The notes below the pieces were generated by a model. The model was given only the letters and a program-made list of their open reading frames with translations, was not told the origin of the DNA and searched no databases. Source: Agarophyton chilense (lineage: Eukaryota; Rhodophyta; Florideophyceae; Gracilariales; Gracilariaceae). From it: 64,000 nucleotides of DNA. The position numbers and the translations under genes were made by a program. This document shows positions 1-10,729 of this stretch, piece by piece. The stretch's first letter is position 1. Each line of letters begins with the position of its first letter. The stretch covers positions 124,001-188,000 of the forward strand of contig JARGXX010000090.1 of the NCBI GenBank assembly GCA_030374765.1, given 5' to 3'.

Positions 1-1575
1 CGCGTTCTGTAGGATTGTTAGCACCTTCTTCACGTGGGGAAAGTGTTCCTTTACGGTCCGTGAGAAGATTTTAACGTCATCCAAATAGACCAGGGCGAAC
101 TTCCATTTGACTCTGGACAGTATAATGTCCATTACCTGTTGGAACGTGGCTGGTGCATTCTTCAAACCAAAGGGCATGCGAGTAAATCTGAACAGACCTT
201 CATGGGTGGGAAAGGTTGTCAGCGCTCTCGCGGCTTCGGCCAAAGGGATTTGCCAATATCCCGAGTTAGCGTCCACTGTGGTAAATACGACAGCTTCGCC
301 TAAGTAATCCAGACAGTCGTCCATGCGGGGTATCGGGTATGAGTCCCTCTCGGTTACTGCGTTCAGCTTCCTGTAGTCGACACAGAACCTGACGGAGCCA
401 TCTTTCTTCGCCACACGGACAAGGGGACTTGCCCATTTGGATTGGTTTGGAGGCGCCGGCTCTATGACTTGAGCTTTGCGCATCTTTTCCATCTGGTAAG
501 CGACAATTTCCTTACCTTTAAGGCCGATACGGTATTGGTGCAGGAAATGTGGTCTAGCATCATCCTGAAGGTCAATGCGGTGTGTAGTGGCTTGGATTGT
601 GCCCAATCTACCTGACCACATGGCCTGGTATTCCCGGAAGAGATCAAGTACTAGGGGCCTATAGGATTCGAATTCTTCGCCTATGGCGACTGTCCCCTCG
701 CAAGAGTCGACGTTCTCTTCGGGAGTTGTAGTTGAAAAGTTATCCATTTCGGCCTCCACAATTGCCATAGGCGCAGGTAGAGTGATGCCAATCACTGTAC
801 GTTTAGTTAACCGCACGGGTTTATCTCTGAAGTTTCTGATTGTGACCAAGAAGGACCTGTTGGGGTGGATTTACATTACTCCATTGGCCATCAAGGTAAG
901 GTGCTTCAGAAACGTTTTCAGGTGGTTCTGAATTGTTACGAGATCTGAAGACTGGGAATGGACCGATACAGCGATTTGGGTCATCGGAGGTATCGTTATG
1001 GCCGTTGGCAGGCGAACCTTATTGGACTTCGTGTTTTCGGAGAAAACCGCTCGTTTGCGGCTAGCTTCTGGCCCTGGGGTTGAACCAGTTATGGAGATGG
1101 AAGGTGCGCGGTAAAACGCGACTTTCCTAAGGCCTGGATAAATGGACTTAATGTATCGATCGATAAAAGAGGTCCCTAGGATTGCCTCAGCGCCCAGGTT
1201 AGGACATACAAGAAACCACGTGCGGACTTTGAAATGTTCTTCCTAAAGGTAAAGTGGTACTATCTTTTTAATGTCTATTGGTCTACGACACGCATCGGTA
1301 ATCCTTGGAATCTTCCTTTCCTGAACGAAATATTGCCAACCCAGTGGGAGCAGCCAAGGAGGGACCAAGTTGGGTCCAGCGCCTGTGTCCAATACAGCTG
1401 TGGTCACTCGAGAGTTGCTGGAACGGAGTCCTACGGCTACTCGAACTTTGTAGTTCTCTTTCCTGAGGATACAGACGGGGTCGTTACTGTGTTCCAATTG
1501 TGGTTCATCCTGAGTGGTCCACTGTGGGTGGTTTGTATTGGGAGGTGAGGAGCTCTTTTGCTCATGACCGTCCAA
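1..1575 (-). pseudogene. Family A pol, protease to reverse transcriptase (partial)
   Basis: The reading begins with an aspartic protease active site, VLDTGAGPN (codons for DTGA at 1378-1389), and reaches reverse transcriptase with YLDD at 76-87 and the conserved MPFGLKNAPATFQ-type block around 150-180. The rest lies outside the window. Stops and frame changes break the protease-RT linker. RNase H and integrase of this copy cannot be seen; complete relatives are at 4411-7684, 32796-37804 and 44960-49247. Confidence 0.85.
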
Positions 1576-1625
1576 TTGGTTGAGGCAGGGGCTTAAAGAA
1601 GGAGGATTTGCCTCGAGTCGTCCCT

Positions 1626-3005
1626 CTAGGAGTTTTCCGCTGGGGTTTCCGTTTCTTCCCGAGGATAGGGTTCTTCCACGGGTTCGTACGTAGGACCTAC
1701 AATGGCATGGACCTTTGGGGCTTTGATCGGAGTGTCCGGAGGCGTGACATAGCGTGAGCTTCCAGGGGTCCCTGTGGTTCGTTGCTGGGCCCTGTGAAAA
1801 ATTCTTTTGGATCTCCGCACCCGGTCATTCTCTTCCCTTAGGGCTAGGAAGGTTTTTCGTGCGTCCTCAGGCAGATACCTCGTACAGTCACAAGGGTGGG
1901 TCACTGACAGGCAGAGGAAGCAAGCGCTTGGGGAACGAACAGAAATGTCCTTGTGGGGCGGAAAGGGAGAATACTTAGGTGTGGGTGGTCCAGTGGTCAC
2001 TGTAGTTCCCTGGGAGGTGTATGATGGAGGCCCGGACGGAGGAACACTTAAATTGACCGCGAGGACATCTACCGAATCGGCGTAATGGAGTGAAGCATCC
2101 ATGTCCGACTCCGTGGAGCTAACCAAATGGGCTTGGTTGGGTTTAGGCATTGGAGTTGCGTGTCCTATGGTTAAATCAGCGTTGCGCCTGGAGTTCCTGT
2201 AGGTTTTGGCATAACCCTCGGCGTGGGTAACGAGCCTTCGGAATGAGTATTGCGGGTTTTCCGTGTGGTAATTGCGCACATGTGTCTGAATGGCAGGGAG
2301 CAATCCCGTGATGAAGTGAGGTTTAAGCCGTCCTTCGGAGAACACGTTTCCACATCGGTAAGCCCTCTTCCATAGGTCGTCTGCGAAAGCCGATTCGGTC
2401 ATGTTAGAGCTCTGCCTAAAGGATATTACTTCGTGGTGGGCATCTATTATAACGACATCCGTGGCGTAAGTTTCCAAGAGGTAATGAACAAACCCGAGGG
2501 TATGACCTGAGGAGCTCACGGTCTTGAGCATCCACGAGGTCAGTTGTGCCAGATATCTTGGAAACCACTGGGTCACGCGCCTGTCCTGTAAGGAAGAATT
2601 GGAAAAGCTACAGAGTGGCGCCCTCGTGGACACCGTTCTGATCGCAGGCCGTACGGAATAAACTGAGAAACCTAAGGACAGCAATGGGATCGGAACCCGG
2701 GAACTTGTCCGTAATGGTTAGTTGCATCCGTTTGGCCCATTTGGCGATTCTGAAAGCCACCGAACCAGAATATTTCGCGGACCTGTCGGCCAGCCGGTAA
2801 TTCCGGTAGTCTAGAACCTTAAAGAAAAGCTCTTTGGTTGTTGTTAGTGGTCTGAGGCCTCGAACGGCAGCCTCATCCAATTTCGAGTCGGTCGTTTCGG
2901 TTGAGGCCGATTCGGAATCGCTCGTGTCTGAATGGTCTCTCCTCTTACTCTTTCTGTGTTTCTTTCTCCTGCGGTTACTTTTTCTCTTTCCAGCGAAGTA
3001 GAGAC
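1626..3005 (-). pseudogene. Family A gag (capsid and zinc knuckle), frameshifted
   Basis: Starting near 3005, the reading shows a Lys/Arg-rich then Ser/Asp/Glu-rich leader, followed by the capsid-type block FFKVLDYRNYRLADRS that aligns with YRYYRLEDCS in family B and YRTYRLINKS in family C. A frameshift near 2650 joins two overlapping ORFs (2608-2880 and 1626-2684). A zinc knuckle of CX2CX4HX3C type (CFLCLSVTHPCDC) lies near the C-terminus, followed by a Pro-rich tail. Homology to the gags at 31368-32795 and 49247-50738 is clear by eye. Confidence 0.8.
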
Positions 3006-3093
3006 CTAAAGGATTGATCTCTCTATCAGATCCGATAGAGCCCTGAGGTCGCTGTATCTCATATAATCCGTCGGGTGGGGCAAACGATCTCTC

Positions 3094-3264
3094 TTATAGA
3101 CGCGGAGCTGCTCTTCTGCTCCTCGCTTGTCCCTGCCTTGGGTTTTCCTGATAGGCAACCTGTCTAACATCTAGAGGTAGAGATTCTCTTCTGCTCCTAG
3201 ATTGTCCCACCATGAGTTTTCTTGATGGTATTCCCGGCGAGGGGCGGATAATTCTGCTGCTCAT
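3094..3264 (-). CDS. Family A small ORF2, overlapping ORF1 stop
   Basis: A 56-residue ORF (MSSRIIRPSP..) whose ATG overlaps the stop of ORF1 in the four bases ATGA. It is rich in Arg, Ser and Gln and contains an imperfectly repeated GQ.RSRR segment. No domain is recognised. It could be a real short protein or the N-terminus of the downstream gag after a frameshift; the Lys/Arg- and Ser-rich stretch that starts capsid gag in the other families follows at about 3000. Confidence 0.4.
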   Translation of the reverse strand: MSSRIIRPSPGIPSRKLMVGQSRSRRESLPLDVRQVAYQENPRQGQARSRRAAPRL

Positions 3265-3839
3265 GGGGGTTCGGTAGGGGGTTGCCATATGGAGACCGGA
3301 TGGTGAATTTGCGGTGGGGTGGTCCTGGGGACCAAATTGCCTGCCTGGCGGGTGACTGACCCTTGAACAGCCTGTAGGAGGGAGTGTATGAATAAGTGAG
3401 ACTCCAATACCTTAGGGACGATTCGCGCGATGAGGTTATCCGTATGGTCCGAGATCGCCGTTGCGAGTCGCACGTCGATAGTGGAATACACTTGGGCTGA
3501 GCAGAGCTCACGGAGACGGGGCCAAGGAAGGTCGGCAAGCCCTACGTGCATGTTTTCTCTCATTCCTTCGGTCTGCTCGGTTTCTCCTTGAGGTGTCCCG
3601 GGCCTAGAGGTGGCCCTAGTGAGGCGTTCTCGTAAACGCGCTGCCACCGTGGGTTCTCGGCGAATCCTTTCAAGGTTATCCAGTGCGGTCAGTACTTCTT
3701 GCGACTGGCTCCTTGTGCTCCTACGGTCATTAGCGGTATCAACCTGAGGGTCAGGCGACATCGCCGGCGTTGTAGTCGCACTTCGTCCTGCCGTAGGAGT
3801 CCTATGGTCGGGTCGGTTGGGTGTGTTTTCTGCATCCAT
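3261..3839 (-). CDS. Family A 5' ORF1 (N-terminal gag-type protein)
   Basis: This is an uninterrupted ORF of about 192 residues starting at an ATG (MDAENTPNRP). The N-terminal half is rich in Thr, Arg, Pro and Gln, with a charged stretch around LDNLERIRREPTVAARLRERL that may form a helix. The C-terminal half contains an amphipathic region near RLATAISDHTDNLIARIVPK. It is the first ORF after the LTR and primer-binding site, the place of gag. Its TGA stop overlaps the ATG of the next ORF as ATGA (3264-3261). There is no zinc knuckle; that lies further downstream. Role as an N-terminal gag or matrix-like protein is inferred from position alone. Confidence 0.65.
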   Translation of the reverse strand: MDAENTPNRPDHRTPTAGRSATTTPAMSPDPQVDTANDRRSTRSQSQEVLTALDNLERIRREPTVAARLRERLTRATSRPGTPQGETEQTEGMRENMHVGLADLPWPRLRELCSAQVYSTIDVRLATAISDHTDNLIARIVPKVLESHLFIHSLLQAVQGSVTRQAGNLVPRTTPPQIHHPVSIWQPPTEPP

Positions 3840-3942
3840 AATGGCGGTTGCTTCTGTACTTCTGGTCCATTGGGGAATTAATCCAAAGGTTAGAATCCGG
3901 ATAATTCTTCGTTCCAGTGGTCCGTTCAATTATTGCAAAGGT

Positions 3943-3960
3943 TTCTAAGTCGGGAAACCA
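3943..3960 (-). other. Primer-binding site of family A copy 1
   Basis: Minus-strand TGGTTTCCCGACTTAGAA lies three bases inside the LTR end. The leading TGG pairs with a tRNA CCA end. The same 18-mer, with one to three changes, follows the LTRs of families B, C and D. The primer tRNA is not identified. Confidence 0.8.
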
Positions 3961-3963
3961 AAA

Positions 3964-4410
3964 TGTAACGCAATGAAGGGTTAAGTCAGCGTACGGGTCT
4001 CGACAGGTGGGAGCTTGCTAGAGCGCTTCCTAAGGTTCGAATCCTTGACGGCGGCCCTCCCAGAGTACTTGGTGCAATGGGCTGGCGTTAACTGCGTAGT
4101 CCTACAGGTTGGAGCAACGGAAACGATGGCTTAAAGACCAATTGGTGGAACTAATATACCAAAGGGGGTTATTTAGTATCCTAACGGTGCCTACCGTACT
4201 CTAATGGAGATGTGTCACTCGAGTGGAGTAAATAGTACTGGCGAGACGCTCAGATCTCCCTCTAACTGTAGTGTTAATCTATTACACTAATTAAAATAAA
4301 TTAATAATCTATATAAGTCCATCTGAGGTCGACCCGTACACGTGTCACCTGCAAGATCCTTCAGGGCCCAGCAGCTTAACGGGCTCAACCGTTATTATCG
4401 CCCCTTCACA
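3964..4410 (-). repeat. 5' LTR, family A
   Basis: It begins TGTAACGCAATG and ends CCTTCACA on the plus strand, so it has TG..CA ends. The same 447-bp unit occurs at 59489-59935, and an older reverse-complement copy lies at 8786-9231. The match to the other LTRs stops exactly where reverse transcriptase sequence of the host element begins (4411). Confidence 0.92.
4034..4044 (+). promoter_or_regulatory. Pol III B-box-like motif in family A LTR
   Basis: GGTTCGAATCC is an exact match to the tRNA B-box consensus and is flanked by short bases that could form a T-arm. It is present at the same LTR position in the copy at 59559-59569. No convincing cloverleaf could be drawn around it, so a function is only a possibility. 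Confidence 0.3.
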
Positions 4411-7400
4411 GATTGGAAAACATCAGAGCCACGAAACACCGAATTGACCTTCAGGATAACGCTAGATCACAGTTCCAGCACCCATACCGTAAAGGCCTGA
4501 AGGGTAGGGAAATTGTCGCCGACCAGATGGACAAAATGCGCAACGCTCACGTCATAGAGCCGGCGCCTCCTAACTAACCGAGTGGGCAAGTTCCCTTGCC
4601 CTCGCGGCTAAGAAGGAGGGCTCCGTCAGGTTCTGTGTCGACTATAGGAAGCTGAACGCAGTAACCAAGAGGGACTCATACCCGATACCCCGTATGGATG
4701 ACTGTCTAGATTCCTTAGGTGAAGCAGCCGTTTTCTCCACACTGGACACTAATTCCGGATATTGGCAAATCCCTATGGCTGAGGATGCGAGAGCGCTGAC
4801 AACCTTCACCACCCACGAAGGTCTGTTCAAATTTACTCGTATGCCCTTTGGTTCAAAGAATGCGGCAGCGACCTTTCAAAGGGTAATGGACATCATACTG
4901 TCCAGAGCCAAATGGAAATTCGCCCTGGTCTTTTTCGATGACGTAATACTCTTCCCACGAACCGTGAAGGAACACCTTCGCCACGTTAAGACGGTGCTAA
5001 CAATCCTGCAGGACGATGGAGTAACAATGAAACTCCGTAAATGCCCCTTTTTAGATGCCTCAGTGGACTATCTCAGTCACGTCGCCCTCCCAGGAAAGTT
5101 AAAGGTAGCCAAACGGACCACGGATGCGATCCGCCAGGCTAAAAACCCCAGAATGTCTACCGACGTTTCCTCCAAGGATTTGCTAAAACATCGGCTCTTT
5201 TCAAAGCAATGTTGAAGAAGGAAACACCTTCAGAGTTTGAATGCCTTACCGAGGACCAATTTCAGGCATTTCAGACCCTAAAGGAGAAATTTCTAAATCC
5301 ACCCATACTGGCTTTATCAAAACCCAATAGGCCCTTTGTCTTGGACACATACGCTTCTGATGTCCAAGTGGGATGTGCACTGCTACAGGAACAAGATTAA
5401 CCAAAGCATTATCGTCCTATTGGATACTAAAGCAGAACGCTCACTAGCGCGGAGAGAAACTACAGTACTACCGAAAAGGAATGTCTCGCCATAGTATGGC
5501 CGGTATTAACACTCCGACCATACCTCGATGGAACTAGGTTCACCGTCAGGACAGACCAAGATTCACTCCGCTGGTTACTCAATATGACCGATGCATCAAG
5601 TCGCCTCGCTCGTTGGCGGTTTAGACTGTCAGAATATGACTATGAGATAACCTAAAGGCCAGGCATCAAGCATCAGGCAGCAGATGCCCTCTCGCGAATC
5701 ATTACCGACGGAACTGATGACACGTCATTGGACGACCTCATTCCTACTCCCTTCGCAGATGGTTGACCTCAGGATAATAAGGAAACGGATTACCTGATTG
5801 GTATAGTCAAAGTAGATGATCCTGAGGAAAAGGAGAATGAAGTATACTTATTGGACTGGGAGACAGTACCACCCAGCTCGTCACCACCTCAAGTTTATGC
5901 AATAACCCCAGGGGAAAAAGAGCTCCTCCTTAAAACTATTGAGGAACTCCTACGGGCGCAGGTCGAAGACGAGTACTGCAAAGGAAACAGCCCAATTGGT
6001 AGAAACCCCTGGATTATTATTCGACTACGACCCATTCGGACTATTGTGTCGCCACGCACCCCTACATGGCGCACTCCAACGGATAGTATCAAGGTCATTG
6101 AGAGCGCGATTTCTATACCTCGCCCATTTCCCTCGCTTGGCTGGTCACCCTGGAGGCCGAGGAATGTACCAGACCCTAAGGAAGTTCTTCTACTAGCCAA
6201 TAAGGGCGCAGGACCTATGGAAAACCGCACGAAACTGTACTTCGTGCGCAAAAATCCGAGGGTGTTGCGCCAATCATCAGGCCAAATTGAAACTTTTTCC
6301 GGCCGCAGAAGCGATGGAATTCGTCCCAATGGATATAATTGGACCTTTGCCGAAGTCTTCCCACGGGAAACGGTTCGTCTTGGTAATTACCGATAGGTTT
6401 ACCCAACTTACCCGAGCCCTACCTCTAGGAAAGACAAAAGCCACGGATGTCGCCACAGCATTCTTGTCCGACTGGGTATATCCATATGGCTTGCCACTCT
6501 ACCTCCTTACGGATAATGGCAGCCAGTTTGTATGCAAATTCTTTTCGCACGTTTGTGCTACCTTAGGTATCAAACATGTAACCACCACGGCATACGACCC
6601 GCAAACCAATGGTCAAAGCGAACGCTTCAACCGTACCCTTCTGGACCGATTGACACACTATGTATCGGAGCACCAATTAGACTGGGAAGACTCCGTTGAG
6701 CCATTGGTTTATGCCTACAATACGCAAGTACACGCTTTCACGGGGACAACACCTTTTGAGTCAAAGCTAACGAGATCGCCACCGCCGATAGCTGCTGACA
6801 TTCATGAGTCCATTATACCCTAGGACATATCCGAAGTAATGACTCTTACTCAGGCGAAGCACTACTCGCGCCGACGCGTCGACAGAATTATCCAATCGGC
6901 AAGAGCTGTACTGACCAAAGCCCAATGGCACTACAAGGTCAATTTCGGCAAAACCGTTGGGAACAAACCTACCTTCGGGAAACGAGAGTTGGTTCACCTG
7001 GACCGTCCACCGAAAGACAGTGATGGTTTCGAGGATACTACGCGGAAACTCCTACCCCGCTCGACGGGACCATATAAAGTCCTTAAGGCCAGTCAACACC
7101 CAATTACGATACTAATTGACGGCATATAGGACACTGTGTCTATTGATCGGGTGAAACGAGCTCCCAGTTCCTCCGGACCATCAATGTCTCAGCCTCTTGG
7201 CCCAACGGAATCACCACGACCTCAGGTCGCGGTTCAGATCCTCACAGCTTAGACAATATCCGGGGACCCGACTATCCTCATGGACCCATTAGTCAACGCC
7301 AATGAGGAGGACCCATCTCTCCCGAACGACTCCGATGGATTCGCACCTCTGCCCCACACTCTCCTTCCGGAAGAGGAATACCAACAGGAATATGTTATTG

Positions 7401-7684
7401 GACGATTAGCCTCCGCCGGTCGAGGAGAAGATGGGATAATGCTCTCTCAAGTCCGTCGGTTCGGCTACACACTTGAGGAAGACACTTTGCAAAAGCCTCA
7501 GACCATTTCGGCTAAATTTATCGCCCGCTATTGGCTCAAAATCGGTAGCACGGAGCGCAGCCTTCAGGAGGGGGAAACCATTGGCCCGAATAATACCAAA
7601 ACGCCTCTCCATACGCCTCCCGACACGTCGGTTCGTCGTAGCTCCCGCATCAGGGAACAAAGTCAGTTCTCAGGCGACACCTGA
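4411..7684 (+). pseudogene. Family A pol: RT, RNase H, integrase, chromodomain (broken)
   Basis: The reverse transcriptase has MPFGSKNAAATFQ and a catalytic FFDD (4931-4942) in place of YLDD. RNase H starts near 5300, with TYASDVQVGCALLQ and TEKECLA. The integrase has a GHPGGRGMYQTLRKFFY zinc-region remnant (about 6130), then the core with MDIIGPL, TDNGSQF and NGQSERFNRT, which give the D,D,E triad. A GPY/F-type segment (STGPYKVLKA) ends at a TAG at 7127. A chromodomain follows at about 7380-7540 (YVIGRLASAG, VRRFGYTLEEDT). There are in-frame stops in RNase H and before the chromodomain, and frameshifts near 5210, 5935 and elsewhere. The protein is not functional as it stands. Confidence 0.88.
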
Positions 7685-7943
7685 GGAAGACCTGAGACTC
7701 TCTTAAGGTTCGGAAGCCGTCCCATGGAACGCACGTTTAAGGAATACAGGAGTGACTTTGTGAAAGCACAAGCATTAACTTATTTGACTAACTAGCAGAA
7801 GTATAACAGCCCTCGCCATGACGTTAAGGTTCGCGGATGCGCTCCAAACACCAACAGGACTCACTGGGGTGGCGCTGGAGTAACTCCGTCGTCTTCATTG
7901 GAACCTGAAGAAGCAAAACCGAAACTAGGGTCACCCGAGGAGC

Positions 7944-8490
7944 CTACTGTACCACTAGGACCGGCCTCGGGAGCCGAGCACGCTTCTTCGGCGGAGATTC
8001 ACCTGAGGAACTATTGTCACCATTGGAAGTCTTCCAGTCACTCAAATTTAGACCATACCGGGCATCCAAGTCGGCAGTAACCCTCTGTGACATCACTTGA
8101 TCATCCTGCTGCAAGATATTGACCATGGCGGTCTTCAGATTCTGACTCTGTTGGACAACCGCGGCGTAGCGCGCCGAGCGACGCGCCCAGGAGCAAGCTT
8201 CGCTCAGGACTGTCGCAATGTCCATCGAGGCAGTAATATTAACGGTATAGCAGAATAGCATGACGCACTGCCCGTGGGTTTCGTCCGATCGTATGGTCAT
8301 AATGGTTCTAGGGGCCTTCATTCGCCACTTGGTATCTCGAGAAGATCCCCGCTTGATTGTTCGAAGCCATGAAGCTACTGCCCACAGCTTGGTCCGCCGG
8401 AAAATGAATAGGGAAAACGGCGATGACCCCCCCCTCCCCCGCGGTGCGCGTACAGTACCTTAGCTGAATTAATTGCGAACCTGGCGCCAA
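7944..8490 (-). pseudogene. Family A antisense ORF (aORF), internally deleted
   Basis: This lies on the strand opposite to pol, between the pol end and the 3' LTR. It reads IHFPADQ.. then ..SWARRSARYAAVVQ.. and ends near PPKKRARLPRPV. Both parts match the longer antisense ORF of copy 3 (60276-61891: IYFPADHP, SWARRLARYAAVVQ, PPKKRAQLAG), but about 900 bp of the middle is missing and there is one frameshift near 8310. The PPKKRAR stretch resembles a monopartite nuclear localisation signal. No known domain is recognised. Confidence 0.7.
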
Positions 8491-8770
8491 GGGTCAGCTC
8501 ATACGCACTCATACCCTCGAGGATGGTGGCGATGCTACACCCCGTCGCGCCCAATAGCAACGAGAGCAACTAAGCACTCACGTTCCCCGGATTTGCCATG
8601 GGACGCCGACATGTCTGACACGGTATCGTTCGTGTCCGGGCCATTAAGATGCTCATGATCACGACGTTCTGACCCTGAAGGCAAGATTGGAGGTTCACCT
8701 ATAGGTGCAATTAGAGCCAGACTCCCAGGATGGTGTGAGGCAATTTGGAGTTCGCCGTGACGGTCGAATC

Positions 8771-8785
8771 CTACAGAGGGAGATA
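8771..8785 (+). other. Polypurine tract, family A copy 2
   Basis: A purine-rich run ending in GAGGGAGATA lies directly before the 3' LTR. The same motif precedes the 3' LTR of family A copy 3 (minus strand, 59936-59951), and a similar one precedes that of family B (39906-39920). Confidence 0.75.
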
Positions 8786-9231
8786 TGTGAAGAATCAACA
8801 ATTACGATGGAGTCCTGCAAGCCGCTAGGGTCTGAGGTATCTTACAGACGCCGCGTGGACTAGCCGACCTTTGCTGGACATATTTCGATAATTATTTTTA
8901 TTTATTTAGTGTAATAGGATAGCTTTACAGTGCAAGGGAGGTCTTAGCGCCTCGCAATCGATACTTACTTGGGTCGAGTGACGCTTCTCCCTTACAATCA
9001 GGTAGGCACCGTTACGATACTAAAGTACCCCCTTTGGTACATTACTTCCACCAATTGGTCTTCAAGTCATCGTTTCCGCAGCCGCAACCTGTAGGACTAC
9101 GCAGTAAATGACAGCCCATTGCACCGAGTACTCTGGGAGTGCCGCCTTCAAGGATACGAATCGTAGGACCCGCTCTATCACGCTATCCCAGGTTGAGACC
9201 AGTACGCTTACCTACCAGCCATTGCTTTATA
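8786..9231 (+). repeat. 3' LTR, family A, copy 2 (degraded)
   Basis: The 446-bp sequence is the reverse complement of the LTR units at 3964-4410 and 59489-59935, with many substitutions. It starts TGTGAAG and ends TTTATA, so the terminal CA has mutated. Older than the other two family A LTRs. Confidence 0.85.
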
Positions 9232-10569
9232 GCGACGCCAGGTCGATTCGGCATTTGCCGTGCAAAACGGCTTATCATACCTCCGAAAAAGTCAGGCTCT
9301 ATCGTCCCCCGAAAATCTTACTGGAGGTTATCTCCGTTCCCCTTTTTTCGGCCCTATCCATCTCGTTCGTGAAGTGTATTGGCCTCCTGTTTTCTGCGTG
9401 ACTTGCAACGACGCACCTCTGTTCAGAAACCCGAGAGCCAACAGATCAAAAAGCTCTGTAAAAGTCTTAAGACGCCTTCGGCGAGAGTGAGTTGCAGAGA
9501 TGCAACCAAGAGTAAAATAAGTCTTCGCCGACACCACCATAGGCTTTAAATCACATTTCTGCATGAAAGTTTTACATTCGTATCCTAAGAAGCCTCCCCA
9601 TAACGCGTACATCTCGGAAATCCGACTCAAGAAACGGAAGATAGTTGACACTTCTCCGTATTCCAACTCATTCGTGGGCCATATACCAGGAAGTTTCTTT
9701 CTATGCAAGAATTGTCGCTGAAGTCAGAGAAGATAAAGCGTCATGTCTGACAAACATCATTACGGGAAGAGAACCCGAAATCATTTGGATCTTGGAAGGC
9801 CAAAATTGCGGCTCCGCACTATGATCAACTTTTGCTTAACAAGCACCGAGTAAAGTTTGTGGCGTCGCAGCAGTGCTTGGAACGCGCGGAATAGAGAGAC
9901 TTATCTCCCGGTACGATAGACGGATATGACGATGATTGCGAGTATGCAATTGACGTCAGAATTGTCATAGAGCAACCTCAACATATGAAATCCTTGCGAA
10001 ACGACATTTAAGGAGTCATTTCACTCTTTCAATGCAAATAGAAGTGTGGAAAACCGAAATGTTCTTAAAGACAGAACAGAATCGAGTGCGTTTGATGCCA
10101 ATACATTTCAGATATTTTTCATAATAGACTCGGTACGATTCTGAGAGGAGCAACTGCTGGTGACTTGGATAACGAGTTGGTCCCCCAAATTGTACAAACA
10201 GGCCTGTCAGGACTGAGGAGTGAGATTTGATCGTGTGAAGAAGACGATAAAAGCGATGTAGAGAGCTCTGGTGCGTTCTGAACTGGACGATAGAATAAAT
10301 GTTCTATGTGGGGCGTTCATAACTTGCCAGCATTAAACGGCTTTGGAACGAATCAAAGAGATGTTGGCAGAAAGAGATAAAGAGTTCGTCCTTCTACTAC
10401 GAGGCAATCTCTTTATGACAGGATCAGTTTGCTTCGCATAAAATATCCAAAACTGTCATGTTTTTCCGTTCTGGAGTGTATAAAACTACAGTAGGGAGTG
10501 GGTTGAGTAGTTCTGTCGTGATAAGGTTCACAGGGTTACGAAGCGGTAAATACCTTGCTAATCTATATT
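9232..10569. other. Gene-free stretch between retrotransposon and DNA transposon
   Basis: I see no supportable gene. Short open frames near 9260-9490 and 9328-9708 have stops on all sides and no recognised motif. Codon-like stretches around 9530-9710 hint at a decayed element that I cannot name. Confidence 0.5.
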
Positions 10570-10592
10570 GGGTGAATGCAGAAATAATCAAA
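10570..10592 (+). repeat. Left terminal inverted repeat of transposon A
   Basis: GGGTGAATGCAGAAATAATC plus three further bases, mirrored at 13146-13168 with a single G/T difference. Preceded by ATT. Confidence 0.92.
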
Positions 10593-10601
10593 TCGCCGCC
10601 T

Positions 10602-10640
10602 GGTCAAATTTGAGCCAATAAAACTGCTCAAATTTTGACC
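10602..10640. repeat. Subterminal hairpin of transposon A
   Basis: GGTCAAATTTGAG pairs with CTCAAATTTTGACC across a short spacer, with one bulged T. It lies ten bases inside the left terminal repeat and could be a transposase binding site or a fold-back structure. Confidence 0.6.
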
Positions 10641-10729
10641 TGTGCAGAACCAAATCTTTTATTCTGAAAGGACCCTCCAATGGTTCTTTCAGAGTTCCAA
10701 ACAGCCCGCCAAACGCCTGACGTGACGAA

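Larger units (their letters stand above)
1..4410 (-). mobile_element. Ty3/gypsy LTR retrotransposon, family A, copy 1 (cut by window start)
   Basis: Reading right to left: a 447-bp 5' LTR, a primer-binding site, two small 5' ORFs, a gag capsid/zinc-knuckle region, then protease and the start of reverse transcriptase, which runs out of the window. The right end of the LTR abuts reverse transcriptase sequence of a plus-strand family A element, so this copy inserted into that one. Several frameshifts separate the gag and pol pieces, so the copy is probably dead. The family is set by its LTR, shared with 8786-9231 and 59489-59935. Confidence 0.9.
4411..9231 (+). mobile_element. Ty3/gypsy retrotransposon, family A, copy 2 (5' truncated host of copy 1)
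   Basis: This plus-strand copy starts abruptly at the edge of the 4410 LTR, inside reverse transcriptase. It continues through RNase H, integrase and a chromodomain tail to a convergent antisense ORF, a polypurine tract and a 3' LTR. Its missing 5' part would lie left of the window beyond copy 1. Many stops and frameshifts, and an LTR ending TA rather than CA, show that it is older than copy 1. Confidence 0.88.

Noticed and set aside
9108..9708. Open frames at the edge of the old family A LTR.
   Set aside because: The first lies within the LTR and both lack conserved motifs.
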